DNA of 64,000 nt from Photobacterium halotolerans DSM 18316. Its GTDB lineage: Bacteria > Pseudomonadota > Gammaproteobacteria > Enterobacterales > Vibrionaceae. Where the stretch lies: positions 1 to 64,000 of the forward strand of contig NZ_AULG01000023.1 in the NCBI RefSeq assembly GCF_000425165.1, read 5' to 3'. The position numbers and the translations under genes were made by a program. This document shows, in pieces, positions 1 through 10,689 of the stretch. The notes beneath the pieces are model-generated. The model was not told where the DNA came from. It did no database searches and saw nothing but the letters and a program-made list of their open reading frames with translations. The first letter of the stretch is position 1; every line of letters starts with the position of its first letter.

Positions 1-136
1 AGCCCTGAGATGAGTCATCCCTGAGGCTTTAAGCCTCCTGAAGGGCTGTTCGAGACTAGAACGTTGATAGGCAGGGTGTGTAAGCGTTGTGAGGCGCTCA
101 GCTAACCTGTACTAATTGCCCGTGAGGCTTAACCAT
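1..136 (+). rRNA. rrl: 23S ribosomal RNA, 3' end (partial)
   Basis: The window opens inside the last part of a large-subunit rRNA. The terminal segment ending GAGGCTTAACCAT at about 124-136 matches the conserved 3' end of gammaproteobacterial 23S rRNA, and a 5S gene follows after a 112-nt spacer, as expected for an rrn operon. The exact mature 3' end is estimated by comparison with the E. coli end and could be off by a few bases. The 5' part lies outside the window. Confidence 0.95.
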
Positions 137-248
137 ACAACACCCAAGGGGTTTTACGGACTCCATGAGCACTTGAATGATGTGCTGAGAACACTAGTTA
201 CCTTTCCCAGATTGTAATTTATCGCCTGAGGGCGGTAGATAAAGCATT

Positions 249-368
249 TGCTTGGCGACCATAGCGTTGCGGACCCACCTGATCCCATGCCGAACTCAGA
301 CGTGAAACGCAGCAGCGCCGATGGTAGTGTGGGGTCTCCCCATGTGAGAGTAGGACATCGCCAGGCTC
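249..368 (+). rRNA. rrf: 5S ribosomal RNA
   Basis: A full-length 120-nt 5S rRNA. It starts TGCTTGGCGACCATAGCG, carries the conserved CCATGCCGAACTCAG and GATGGTAGTGTGGGG segments, and closes with GCCAGGC, which pairs with the 5' end. It lies directly downstream of the 23S end and just upstream of a strong terminator, so it is the last rRNA of the operon. The tRNA-Trp further on lies beyond that terminator. Confidence 0.97.
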
Positions 369-377
369 CCCATTAAG

Positions 378-405
378 AAAAGGCCACCTTACGGGTGGCC
401 TTTTT
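378..405 (+). terminator. rRNA operon terminator
   Basis: GGCCACC (382-388) and GGTGGCC (394-400) form a GC-rich stem with a 5-nt loop, flanked by AAAA and TTTTT that extend the pairing and supply the U-run. It sits 10 nt after 5S. The 406-591 stretch that follows holds no gene; it is AT-rich and ends in TATACAAT at 571-578, a possible -10 element for the tRNA, but I see no convincing -35 partner. Confidence 0.93.
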
Positions 406-591
406 GCTTTTCAAGTATTTCCAGTGACACTATTAGTAATGGTTTCTGTAGTAACAGGACAAATATCAGTAAATAAGGCAGAAACATTGAATATACTGAT
501 GTTTTAATAAGCGGTTGAGAAAACTGTAAGTCATTTTAAGTCTCTAAGACTGGTAATTCTCGTTCAGCTGTATACAATACTTACCAATTCT

Positions 592-668
592 AGGGGATTA
601 GTTCAGCCCGGTAGAACGTCGGTCTCCAAAACCGAATGTCGGCGGTTCGAATCCGTCATCCCCTGCCA
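592..668 (+). tRNA. trpT: tRNA-Trp (anticodon CCA)
   Basis: Cloverleaf: acceptor AGGGGAT (592-598) pairs with ATCCCCT (658-664); D-arm GTTC/GAAC; anticodon arm TCGGT-CTCCAAA-ACCGA with anticodon CCA; T-arm with TTCGAAT loop; encoded GCCA tail ending at 668. CCA reads UGG, so the tRNA carries tryptophan. In Vibrionaceae and enterics tRNA-Trp commonly sits just after an rrn operon. Here the rRNA terminator at 378-405 separates it, so it may be made by readthrough or from its own promoter. A decayed copy of its 3' half lies about 60 nt downstream. Confidence 0.97.
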
Positions 669-674
669 AATACA

Positions 675-704
675 AAAGCCTCGTCTTCGGACGGGGCTTT
701 GTTG
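675..704 (+). terminator. Terminator after tRNA-Trp
   Basis: AAAGCCTCGTC (675-685), tetraloop TTCG, GACGGGGCTTT (690-700): an 11-bp stem with one G-U pair, 6 nt after the tRNA. A T-rich tail follows. A degenerate copy of the same hairpin recurs at about 783-808. Confidence 0.88.
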
Positions 705-710
705 TTTCTG

Positions 711-808
711 AAGGTCAGCGCGATGCGCTGATGTCGGCGGCTGGAGCGCCAGCCCGGTCGATCCGTCATCCGCTGCAGTTCTAAAGACCTCGTCATCAGA
801 CAGGTTTT
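711..808 (+). pseudogene. Decayed partial duplicate of tRNA-Trp and its terminator
   Basis: ATGTCGGCGG at 731-740 repeats the variable-loop/T-stem bases of tRNA-Trp (636-645). CAGCCCGGT at 750-758 repeats part of the D-arm. TCGATCCGTCATCCGCTGCA (758-777) repeats the T-loop, acceptor and CCA end with a deletion and substitutions. AAAGACCTCGTCATCAG (784-800) is a mutated copy of the downstream terminator. The blocks keep their order apart from the misplaced D-arm piece, but no cloverleaf can form. This looks like an old unequal exchange or tandem duplication left to drift. The rest of 809-893 holds nothing I recognise. Confidence 0.7.
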
Positions 809-893
809 TATGCCTCAATTTCACTCACAGGCATATGTTAGGGCTTGGAGCGAATCTCACTTCCCTTTTAGACGCAATAGGCAATTCATCCGC

Positions 894-1277
894 TTATCCA
901 CGCTGAAGCAACTGAAATCCAACGAAGCAAGCAAATAAGCTCAGAGACAAGTTCAGCACAATATTTAAGCCAGCCTTGATATAGGCGCCTTGCTGGAGCA
1001 GTATCAGGTTATCCATCGAAAACGTGGAAAAAGTCGTTAAAGCACCCAGCATGCCAATGCCAATTAATGGGCGCCAAGGAGTCGCCTCTATCATGCCTTG
1101 GTTAAGTGCCGAGCTCAGCATCCCCATAATCAATGAGCCGACGATGTTGACAACCAGTGTCCCGTACGGAAACCCCTTGCCCAATAAAATCACCGAGAGT
1201 TCAGCAATCAGGTAGCGTGAGCAGGCGCCGACCGCCCCGCCAATGGCCACATAGCCCAGAATAATCAGTTGGTTCAT
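894..1277 (-). CDS. crcB: Fluoride ion exporter CrcB/FluC
   Basis: A 127-residue, four-helix membrane protein of the Fluc family. These proteins form antiparallel dimers that let F- leave the cytoplasm. Visible hallmarks are GGAVGACSRYL near the N-terminus, the VNIVGSLIMG helix with the conserved Asn, and GALTTFSTFS, the break-helix motif whose Thr, Ser and Phe residues line the fluoride path. The start is placed at the ATG at 1277 (MNQLIILGYV), giving the usual family length; an upstream ATG at 1304 would add nine residues lacking family similarity. I saw no fluoride-riboswitch motif upstream. Divergent from the usp gene. Confidence 0.92.
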   Translation of the reverse strand: MNQLIILGYVAIGGAVGACSRYLIAELSVILLGKGFPYGTLVVNIVGSLIMGMLSSALNQGMIEATPWRPLIGIGMLGALTTFSTFSMDNLILLQQGAYIKAGLNIVLNLSLSLFACFVGFQLLQRG

Positions 1278-1408
1278 AGAGAGTCCAGATGGTGACAGAA
1301 TCATTACATGCTATGGTGAAAAGGCAGGGTTAAAACCTGATACCACAAAGCAACGTACTTTATTCATATGAAGGTTTACATTGTGCACTAATCCTAGCAG
1401 GAGTAGAG

Positions 1409-1849
1409 ATGATTATGGGTATGTACCATACCATTTTACTGGCAATCAACCCTGATGATTTGAATGTAAAACAATTGGTTGCAAAAGCAGGTGTGATTGC
1501 AGAGCAAAATAATGCGGATCTGCATCTGGCATACGTAGAACCTGGTGTAGGAAATGTCAGCTTTCTGGATATCGATTTACAGCTCGACGAGGCACATAAT
1601 GAGCAGGAGCTGAGAAGAATGGCTCAGTTGTCTGATCTGGCAAAGCATTCACCACGTCCGGTTGCGGCTATCCATCTGGCCGATGGCGATGTTGCCAAGC
1701 ATCTGATTGCGCTGGGAAAGGCGATTAAAGCCGATTTAGTGATCACAGGTAACTACAAACCCGGAATGCATTGGCTGGGTGATATACGCTATGAGCTGGC
1801 GCAGCACCTGAAGTGTGATGTGCTGATCTGCCAGCAGAAAACGCTGTAG
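1409..1849 (+). CDS. Universal stress protein, UspA type
   Basis: A 146-residue single-domain Usp protein. It begins with the typical MYHTILLAINPD strand, and AKADLVITGNYKPGMHWLGD precedes a C-terminal CDVLIC strand. The G-x2-G-x9-G(S/T) ATP-binding signature is not intact, so it resembles UspA/UspC-type non-nucleotide-binding members rather than MJ0577-type ones. An AGGAG ribosome site at about 1399-1403 supports the ATG at 1409; a second ATG lies two codons on. Such proteins accumulate in stress and stationary phase. It is a single gene between divergent crcB and the thiamine operon. Confidence 0.88.
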   Translation: MIMGMYHTILLAINPDDLNVKQLVAKAGVIAEQNNADLHLAYVEPGVGNVSFLDIDLQLDEAHNEQELRRMAQLSDLAKHSPRPVAAIHLADGDVAKHLIALGKAIKADLVITGNYKPGMHWLGDIRYELAQHLKCDVLICQQKTL

Positions 1850-1873
1850 TGGTGTGGGGATGAAAAAGACGAC

Positions 1874-1902
1874 TTGCTGAGCGGGTGATGCTTCCTTATA
1901 CT
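1874..1902 (+). promoter_or_regulatory. Sigma-70 promoter of the thiamine operon
   Basis: TTGCTG (1874-1879), a 17-nt spacer and TATACT (1897-1902). The predicted start near 1909 places the TPP aptamer at the very 5' end of the transcript. Confidence 0.7.
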
Positions 1903-1914
1903 CTTTGACTGAAA

Positions 1915-4701
<2,787 letters not shown>

Positions 4702-4708
<7 letters not shown>

Positions 4709-5460
4709 CAGACGAGTCTTTTTTGCGCTATCAGCGCCAGGTGCAGCTACCTGAAATCGGCGAGCAGGGCCAGCAGGCCCTGCAACAGGCCAGGGTGCTG
4801 ATTATCGGTGCCGGCGGGCTTGGTGCACCGGCGGCCTTATATCTGGCGGCGGCGGGCGTTGGCAGCCTGGTGATTGCCGATGGCGATCGTGTCGAGCGCT
4901 CCAACCTCCAGCGCCAGATTATCTACCGTGATGATAATCAGGGTGAGAGCAAAGCGCAGGCCGCCGTGGCGCAGGTCAAAGCGCTCAACCCGCTGATCCG
5001 TGCCCGCGCAGTGACGGCCAGGCTGGCCAAGCTGCAACTGGCGATGGAAATCAGTCTGGCTGATGTGGTGCTTGATTGCACCGATAACTTTGCCAGCCGT
5101 CATGCCATTAATCAGGCCTGCTTCGAACACGAAAAACGGCTGATTTCGGCGGCGGCGATTCGCTGGCAGGGACAACTGATGAGCTTTGATTTTCGCACCC
5201 GGCAGGGGCCTTGCTACCACTGCTTATTTCCTGAAGCAGAAATGCCAGCACCGCAAAATTGCAGTGAATCCGGGATTGCCGGGCCAGTCGTCGGCATTAT
5301 GGGAGCCTTTCAGGCGCTGCAGGCGGTGAAAGCCATCACCGACAGCGGTGATCTCTGTGTCCGCCAGTTCCGCCAGTTCGACGGCCTCAGCCTGCAATGG
5401 CAGCAGTTTACCTTGCCAGCCAATCCTCAATGTCCTGTATGCAGTAAGGAATCTTTATGA
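4702..5460 (+). CDS. thiF: Sulfur-carrier adenylyltransferase ThiF
   Basis: A 252-residue E1-like enzyme that adenylates the C-terminus of ThiS before sulfur transfer. The nucleotide-binding loop GAGGLG is at 36-41, DGDRVERSNLQRQ matches the E1 Asp/Arg pair, and LDCTDNFASR is the conserved helix. Two zinc-ligand pairs are intact: CYHC at 171-174 and CPVC at 244-247. No rhodanese extension is present, so it is ThiF/MoeB-like. Its place between thiE and thiS assigns it to thiazole synthesis. The start overlaps thiE and the stop overlaps thiS by 4 nt. Confidence 0.96.
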
Positions 5461-5666
5461 CCACGATAACCGTTCTGGTGAACGACAAAGCCATGCAGCT
5501 GGCGGCGCAAAGCTCGCTGCAACAGCTGCTGGAGCAGTTGGCGATGCCGCTGGATGCGACAGCCGTTGCGCTCAATCAGGCCATTTTGGGCCGCGAGTTC
5601 TGGGCCGATCAGCGGCTCAATGACGGCGATGAGATCGCCTTGTTTCAAGCCATAGCAGGAGGCTGA
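5457..5666 (+). CDS. thiS: Sulfur carrier protein ThiS
   Basis: A 69-residue ubiquitin-like protein ending in the diagnostic Gly-Gly (IAGG), the site adenylated by ThiF and converted to thiocarboxylate that donates sulfur to the thiazole ring in ThiG. The start overlaps the thiF stop by 4 nt and the stop lies 1 nt before the thiG start, so the three partners are translationally linked. Confidence 0.96.
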   Translation: MTTITVLVNDKAMQLAAQSSLQQLLEQLAMPLDATAVALNQAILGREFWADQRLNDGDEIALFQAIAGG

Positions 5667-5667
5667 C

Positions 5668-6438
5668 ATGCTGACCATTGCCGATAAAACCTTTTCATCC
5701 CGTCTTTTCACCGGAACGGGCAAATATGCCGGCCGGGATATAATGGCACAGTCAATCCTGGCATCCGGCTCTGAGCTGGTGACCATGGCATTGAAACGGG
5801 TCGATATTGATAACCGTGATGACGACATTCTTGCCCCGCTGCGCGAAGCCGGGGTCAATCTGCTGCCTAATACCTCGGGAGCCAAGAATGCCAAAGAAGC
5901 GATTTTTGCCGCGCAGCTGGCCCGCGAAGCGCTGGGCACCAACTGGCTGAAACTGGAAATCCATCCAGACCCGAAATACCTGATGCCGGATCCGATTGAA
6001 ACGCTGGCGGCAGCCGAAGCGCTGGTCAAACAAGGCTTCATTGTGCTGCCCTACTGTCATGCTGACCCTGTGTTGTGTAAGCGGCTGGAGGAAGTGGGCT
6101 GTGCAGCCGTGATGCCGCTGGGTGCACCGATAGGTTCAAATAAAGGACTGGCATCGCGGGATTTTCTCGACATCATTATCGATCAGGCCCGGGTGCCTGT
6201 GATTGTGGATGCCGGGATCGGTGCCCCGTCACATGCGGCTGAAGCCATGGAGCGGGGGGCTGATGCTGTGCTGGTCAATACGGCGATTGCGGCAGCAGCG
6301 GATCCGGTTGCGATGGGGCTGGCCTTTAAACTGGCAGTGGAGAGCGGCCGGATGGCGTATGAAGCCGGCCTGGCCGGTACAGTCAGCCATGCCGTGGCGT
6401 CCAGCCCGTTAACGGCGTTTTTAGACGCCAGCGCGTAA
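5668..6438 (+). CDS. thiG: Thiazole synthase ThiG
   Basis: A 256-residue TIM-barrel enzyme that condenses deoxyxylulose phosphate, dehydroglycine (from ThiH) and ThiS thiocarboxylate into thiazole phosphate. [10 protein letters not shown] at the start, MALKRVDI (holding the likely Schiff-base lysine), [19 protein letters not shown], and [13 protein letters not shown] with [11 protein letters not shown] near the end are typical family blocks. AGGAGG overlapping the end of thiS serves as its ribosome site. It sits between thiS and thiH, the arrangement of species using the tyrosine-derived route. Confidence 0.97.
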   Translation: MLTIADKTFSSRLFTGTGKYAGRDIMAQSILASGSELVTMALKRVDIDNRDDDILAPLREAGVNLLPNTSGAKNAKEAIFAAQLAREALGTNWLKLEIHPDPKYLMPDPIETLAAAEALVKQGFIVLPYCHADPVLCKRLEEVGCAAVMPLGAPIGSNKGLASRDFLDIIIDQARVPVIVDAGIGAPSHAAEAMERGADAVLVNTAIAAAADPVAMGLAFKLAVESGRMAYEAGLAGTVSHAVASSPLTAFLDASA

Positions 6439-6447
6439 GGAGACGCC

Positions 6448-7569
6448 ATGAGTTATGTCGATGTATGGCGGCAGCTGGACTGGGATGATGTCCGGATGTC
6501 TATCTACAGTAAAACGGCCGCGGATGTCGAGCGGGCGCTCAGTAAGCGCAAGCGCGATCTGGAGGATTTCAAAGCGCTGATCTCGCCTGCGGCAGAGCCG
6601 TATCTCGAGCAGATGGCGCAGCAGTCGGCCGCACTGACGCGGCAGCGTTTTGGCCGGACCATCGGGTTTTATGTCCCTTTGTACCTGTCGAACCTCTGTG
6701 CCAACAGCTGCACCTATTGCGGCTTTACCATGGAAAACAAGATCAAGCGCCGAACCTTAAATCTTGACGAGATTGAACGGGAATGTGCGGCGATCAAGGC
6801 GTTACACTTCGACAACGTGCTCTTGGTTACCGGTGAGCATGAGCGCAAGGTCGGCATGGCCTATTTCCGCGAATGTGTGCCGGCGATTAAACGCCACTTC
6901 AGTTATCTGTCGATGGAAGTGCAGCCGCTGGATCAGCACGAGTATGCCGAGCTGAAAACTCTGGGGCTGGATGCGGTGATGGTGTATCAGGAAACCTACA
7001 GCGCCCCGACATACGCCAGGCATCATCTGCGCGGCAACAAAATGGATTTTGAATACCGGCTGGCCACGCCGGACAGACTGGCACGTGCCGGGATCGATAA
7101 AATCGGTATCGGTGCGCTGATTGGTCTGGAGGAATGGCGTACCGACTGCTTTTTTACCGCCAGTCATCTGGACTATCTCGAACGCACGTACTGGCAGAGC
7201 CGTTATTCGATTTCGTTTCCGCGTCTGCGCCCCTGCACAGGCGGCCTGGAGCCGAAATCTGTGATGAGCGATCGCCAGTTGGTACAGCTGATTTGTGCCT
7301 ACCGGTTGTTTAATCCTGAAGTCGAGCTGTCGATGTCGACCCGGGAGTCGCCGCATTTTCGCGATAATGTGCTGCCGTTGGGCATTACCAGTATGTCGGC
7401 GGGCTCCAAAACCCAGCCTGGCGGCTATGCCGATGATGAGCCAGAGCTGGAGCAGTTTGCGATCAGTGATGAACGCGCCGTGGCCGAGGTGGCAGACGCG
7501 GTGAAGCAGCACGGTTTTGAGGTGGTGTGGAAAGACTGGCATCACGCGTATTCCGGACTGCCGCTCTAA
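6448..7569 (+). CDS. thiH: 2-iminoacetate synthase ThiH
   Basis: A 373-residue radical-SAM tyrosine lyase that cleaves tyrosine to dehydroglycine and p-cresol for thiazole assembly with ThiG. The CX3CX2C cluster motif is CANSCTYC, cysteines 84, 88 and 91. The N-terminal SYVDVWRQLDWDDV and C-terminal KDWHHAYSG segments match ThiH. Having ThiH rather than glycine oxidase (ThiO) indicates the facultatively anaerobic pathway. AAGGAGA before 6448 is a strong ribosome site. Last gene of the operon, followed by a terminator. Confidence 0.97.
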   Translation: MSYVDVWRQLDWDDVRMSIYSKTAADVERALSKRKRDLEDFKALISPAAEPYLEQMAQQSAALTRQRFGRTIGFYVPLYLSNLCANSCTYCGFTMENKIKRRTLNLDEIERECAAIKALHFDNVLLVTGEHERKVGMAYFRECVPAIKRHFSYLSMEVQPLDQHEYAELKTLGLDAVMVYQETYSAPTYARHHLRGNKMDFEYRLATPDRLARAGIDKIGIGALIGLEEWRTDCFFTASHLDYLERTYWQSRYSISFPRLRPCTGGLEPKSVMSDRQLVQLICAYRLFNPEVELSMSTRESPHFRDNVLPLGITSMSAGSKTQPGGYADDEPELEQFAISDERAVAEVADAVKQHGFEVVWKDWHHAYSGLPL

Positions 7570-7598
7570 GTCGGTACTCGGGTTGGTGTTGATGACAG

Positions 7599-7633
7599 AA
7601 TCAGGCTGATGAGAACCATCAGCCTGATTGTTT
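7599..7633. terminator. Bidirectional terminator between thiH and the convergent gene
   Basis: AATCAGGCTGATG (7599-7611) and CATCAGCCTGATT (7617-7629) make a perfect 13-bp stem with a 5-nt loop. T-rich tails occur on both sides, so it can end thiH (+) and the secreted-protein gene (-), whose stop is at 7641. Confidence 0.92.
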
Positions 7634-7640
7634 TCGTGGT

Positions 7641-8576
7641 TTATTCGGTAAAGACCGCATTGACTTTGGCGTCAAAGCGGGCGGTGATACCGGATGAGTA
7701 ATGACTGGCCGTCAGCTCCACTTTCAGCGTCTGCACTTCAACCGGCTGGTCAAAAAAGACCGACAGATTGCCGGAGGGATATTTCAGGTAGGTAGGGTAA
7801 ATACGCTCATTGTTCTCGTTGTAGAAAAAGGCCACGACAGACTGACCGCGGGCATTGGCTGTGGTATCGACAATCAGTTCCAGCGACTTCACTTTTTTAT
7901 TGTTGTAAGGCGTGATTTCCAGCCATTTGGTCACAGGCTTACCAAAACTGGCATAGATTGAAGTGCCTGCGGCCAGCGTCTCATCAAAATCGATCACCGG
8001 ATCGTGATCCGGGAAGCTGGCGGCATCGTTGGGTTTGCTGTTACCGAAATATTCCTGCATCAGCGTGAAGCCGTCACCGTCATAGTCGGTATAGGCATCC
8101 AGCCCGACAACCTCATAGGTTTTTTTCCACCAGGCAGGCAGGCGATCATTGTCTATGCTGCTGCTTTCGCCAAAGTTAAAGCGGAAGTTACCGTCAAAGC
8201 GCTGGCTCGGCTTGCTGAAATCGGCGTTATAGAGGGAGATAACGGCGCGGTAACCATTCTGGTAATACTCGTTTGGCGTATCAAAATGTAATTCTCCCCA
8301 GCCCGGACGACAGTCCAGATAATGCAGCCTCTGGCTGGCGGCATTGTAAATACTGATTTTACAGTCCATGGCGTTGGGTTGGTTGTTATCAAAGCCCAGT
8401 GTGACCAGATGGCGTCGGTCAGCGGGCAGGGAAAAGTTAACGGTAACGTTGACACGCTGGCCTTTGCTTAAGGTCTGGCTGACCGATTTGGTATAGCTGT
8501 CCAGGTGCGGGTTGGTATTGGCGAAGGCGATAAAAGAGAGACAGCCTAACGCCGCAGTGAGAAGATATTTTTTCAT
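7641..8576 (-). CDS. Secreted protein of unknown function with a calcium-loop-like motif
   Basis: A 311-residue protein starting MKKYLLTAALG with a clear signal peptide (cleavage probably after AFA), so it is exported. It has a beta-rich N-terminal part, a DYDGDGFTLMQEY motif at about 164-176 that looks like an EF-hand or thrombospondin-type-3 calcium loop, and a second beta-rich C-terminal part. I do not recognise the family. The start at 8576 follows AAGG; the open frame extends to 8630, but the promoter -10 lies at 8629-8634, which excludes it. A monocistronic gene between convergent thiH and the downstream aminopeptidase. A role in adhesion or as an exported structural protein would be a guess. 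Confidence 0.75.
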   Translation of the reverse strand: MKKYLLTAALGCLSFIAFANTNPHLDSYTKSVSQTLSKGQRVNVTVNFSLPADRRHLVTLGFDNNQPNAMDCKISIYNAASQRLHYLDCRPGWGELHFDTPNEYYQNGYRAVISLYNADFSKPSQRFDGNFRFNFGESSSIDNDRLPAWWKKTYEVVGLDAYTDYDGDGFTLMQEYFGNSKPNDAASFPDHDPVIDFDETLAAGTSIYASFGKPVTKWLEITPYNNKKVKSLELIVDTTANARGQSVVAFFYNENNERIYPTYLKYPSGNLSVFFDQPVEVQTLKVELTASHYSSGITARFDAKVNAVFTE

Positions 8577-8628
8577 AGCAAACCTTATGAACATTAATGA
8601 GTATAATTTCATCAGGGATGCTAGCGGC

Positions 8629-8656
8629 ATTATAATGTTGTGAAAACAATCAATAA
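8629..8656 (-). promoter_or_regulatory. Sigma-70 promoter of the secreted-protein gene
   Basis: Read on the minus strand: TTATTG (8656-8651), 16-nt spacer, TATAAT (8634-8629). The predicted transcription start near 8622 leaves a leader of about 45 nt before the ATG at 8576. Confidence 0.6.
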
Positions 8657-8722
8657 CGGTGGTTGTTACGGGTTATCTGGCTTTTATGCGGTTGATTAAC
8701 TGAAGTGTGAGCCTGACAGTGA

Positions 8723-8753
8723 TAAAAAAGCCCGGCGCACAGATGGCCGGGCT
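8723..8753 (-). terminator. Terminator of the aminopeptidase gene
   Basis: On the minus strand AGCCCGGC pairs with GCCGGGCT (8-bp stem at 8753-8746 and 8736-8729) and is followed by TTTTTTATC. It lies 26 nt past the aminopeptidase stop. Confidence 0.87.
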
Positions 8754-8778
8754 CAGAGGATGAAATCGCGTGACCGGA

Positions 8779-10566
8779 TTAACGGCTGAGCGGCGCCGTG
8801 GCTTGCTGCAGCCAGCTCAGATCCTCACCCTGCAGCGACGGGCTGATGACATCGAACACGGTTTGATGGTAACGGTTCAGCCAGTCGAGCTCTGTCTCGG
8901 TCAGCAGGCTGAGATCCACCAGGCGGCGGTCAATCGGGGCACGGGTCAGCGACTCGAAGCCCAGCACTGTCATGTCACCCTCGGTTTCTACTTCCACCAC
9001 CAGCTCCAGGTTCTCGATACGAATACCGAATGCGTCGGCACGGTAGTAACCCGGTTCGTTGGACAGCACCATACCCGGCAGCAGCGCGGTCGGATTCGGC
9101 GCTTTTGAAATGCGCTGCGGCCCTTCATGCACGTTGAGGAAATGGCCGACACCATGGCCGGTGCCGTGGTCGAAATCAAAGCCATGGGCCCACAGGTGCT
9201 GGCGCGCCAGGGCATCGAGCTGTGAGCCTGTCGTACCGCGGGGAAAACGGGCGGTTGCCAGCGCGATATGGCCTTTCAGCACCAGGGTAAAAGTCTGCTT
9301 CACTTCGGCATCCGGCTCACCAATGGCGATGGTGCGGGTGATATCTGTGGTGCCGTCCGGGTACTGGCCGCCTGAATCGACCAGGTAGACATTGTCCATT
9401 TGCAGAACGCCCGGCTCAGGCTGGTTGTTGTGGTTGTAGTGACACATGGCCGCGTTGCCGCCGGCTGCGGAAATGGTGTCAAAGCTGACATCCGTGCAGC
9501 TTGGGTCTTGAATGCGGAACTGCCACAGCTGATCGGCCAGTGTCGCTTCGTCCAGCAGGTTGCCGGCCGCTACCTGACGGTCGACCCAGGCCAGGAATCT
9601 GGACACGGCCACACCATCACGGATGTGGCAGGCTTTCATGCCGGCCACTTCAGTGGCGTTTTTCGCCGCTTTTGGCAGCATGCAGGGATCGGCGCCTTCA
9701 AGGATGATGGCGCCAGCGTCGCGCAGGGTCTGCCCGGCCCAGGCATTGCTGGTGGCCGGATCAAGCAGCACCCGCTTGCCGCTCAGGGCTGCCAGGCTAT
9801 TTTTCAGGGTTTCCGGGGCCTGAACGCGAACGCCTTCGCCGACATGCGCCGCAAACTCAGCAGGCAGGCGGGCCTGATCGATAAAGAAATCGACGCTGGC
9901 GTCCTGGTGCAGAATTGCCGCTGACAGCAGTACCGGCAGGCAGTGCACATCGCTGCCGCGCACGTTGAGCAGCCAGGCGATGCTGTCGAGCTGGGTCAGC
10001 AGTACGGCATCGGCTTTTTGTTTCTGCAGGCTGGCCGCTATGTTGGCACGTTTGTCGCTGCTGCTCTGGCCGACATAATCCAGGCCCATCAGTCTGGCAT
10101 CGGACAGAGTCGGGGCCGGACGGTCGTGCCACAGGTCGTCGATCGGGTTGCTGCTGATCAGCACCAGCTGCTGATCTTTGTCGAGATGTTGCTGGACGCG
10201 TGCCAGCCAGGCACCGCTGTGCAGCCGGGGGTCAACCGCGATTTTACTGCCGGCCGGCAAATGCGCTTGCACCCAGTGCATAGGGGGCTCTTCGATCAGA
10301 TGACGGTATTCAAACACATCGCCCGGCACTTGCTTGCGAACCTGAACCACATAGCGGCCATCGACGAACATGGCCGCTTTGTCACGGCTGATCACTGCCG
10401 CGCCGGCCGAGCCGGTAAAACCGGTGGCCCACAGCAGGCGCTCGTTGTGTTCGGGAATGTATTCACCCAGGTATTCGTCTTCATGCGGGATCACCAGGGC
10501 GTCAAGCTGTTCCGCTTCCAGCCACTGGCGAATCTGTGCCACGCGTTGTGAGATCACTGATTGCAT
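8779..10566 (-). CDS. Xaa-Pro aminopeptidase, long (three-domain) M24B type
   Basis: A 595-residue metallopeptidase that removes N-terminal residues preceding proline. It has two creatinase-like N-terminal domains and a C-terminal pita-bread domain carrying the dinuclear metal ligands: two Asp in VDSGGQYPDGTTDITR, His in GTGHGVGHFLNVHEGP, Glu in LSNEPGYY and Glu in RIENLELV. The length matches the eukaryotic-type XPNPEP1 form rather than the ~440-residue E. coli PepP. The start (MQSVISQRVA, 10566) follows AAAGGAA; an open upstream extension has no family similarity. It lies 123 nt downstream of a same-strand LysR gene, with no functional link evident. Confidence 0.9.
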   Translation of the reverse strand: MQSVISQRVAQIRQWLEAEQLDALVIPHEDEYLGEYIPEHNERLLWATGFTGSAGAAVISRDKAAMFVDGRYVVQVRKQVPGDVFEYRHLIEEPPMHWVQAHLPAGSKIAVDPRLHSGAWLARVQQHLDKDQQLVLISSNPIDDLWHDRPAPTLSDARLMGLDYVGQSSSDKRANIAASLQKQKADAVLLTQLDSIAWLLNVRGSDVHCLPVLLSAAILHQDASVDFFIDQARLPAEFAAHVGEGVRVQAPETLKNSLAALSGKRVLLDPATSNAWAGQTLRDAGAIILEGADPCMLPKAAKNATEVAGMKACHIRDGVAVSRFLAWVDRQVAAGNLLDEATLADQLWQFRIQDPSCTDVSFDTISAAGGNAAMCHYNHNNQPEPGVLQMDNVYLVDSGGQYPDGTTDITRTIAIGEPDAEVKQTFTLVLKGHIALATARFPRGTTGSQLDALARQHLWAHGFDFDHGTGHGVGHFLNVHEGPQRISKAPNPTALLPGMVLSNEPGYYRADAFGIRIENLELVVEVETEGDMTVLGFESLTRAPIDRRLVDLSLLTETELDWLNRYHQTVFDVISPSLQGEDLSWLQQATAPLSR

Positions 10567-10689
10567 CTGTCTATATTCCTTTCTGTTGTTGTCATCCGAA
10601 TGGGGATGCTCTAAACCTGCCCCTTGGTCACCCTGACGGCAGCAGCAGGCCGATCCGGTAACGGTAGCGCTTTTAAAGTGAGGCTGCAA

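Noticed and set aside
603..824. Minus-strand frame covering tRNA-Trp and the remnant
   Set aside because: It reads through a functional tRNA and its terminator on the opposite strand.
1278..1408. Possible fluoride riboswitch upstream of crcB
   Set aside because: The conserved crcB-motif elements could not be found on the minus strand here.
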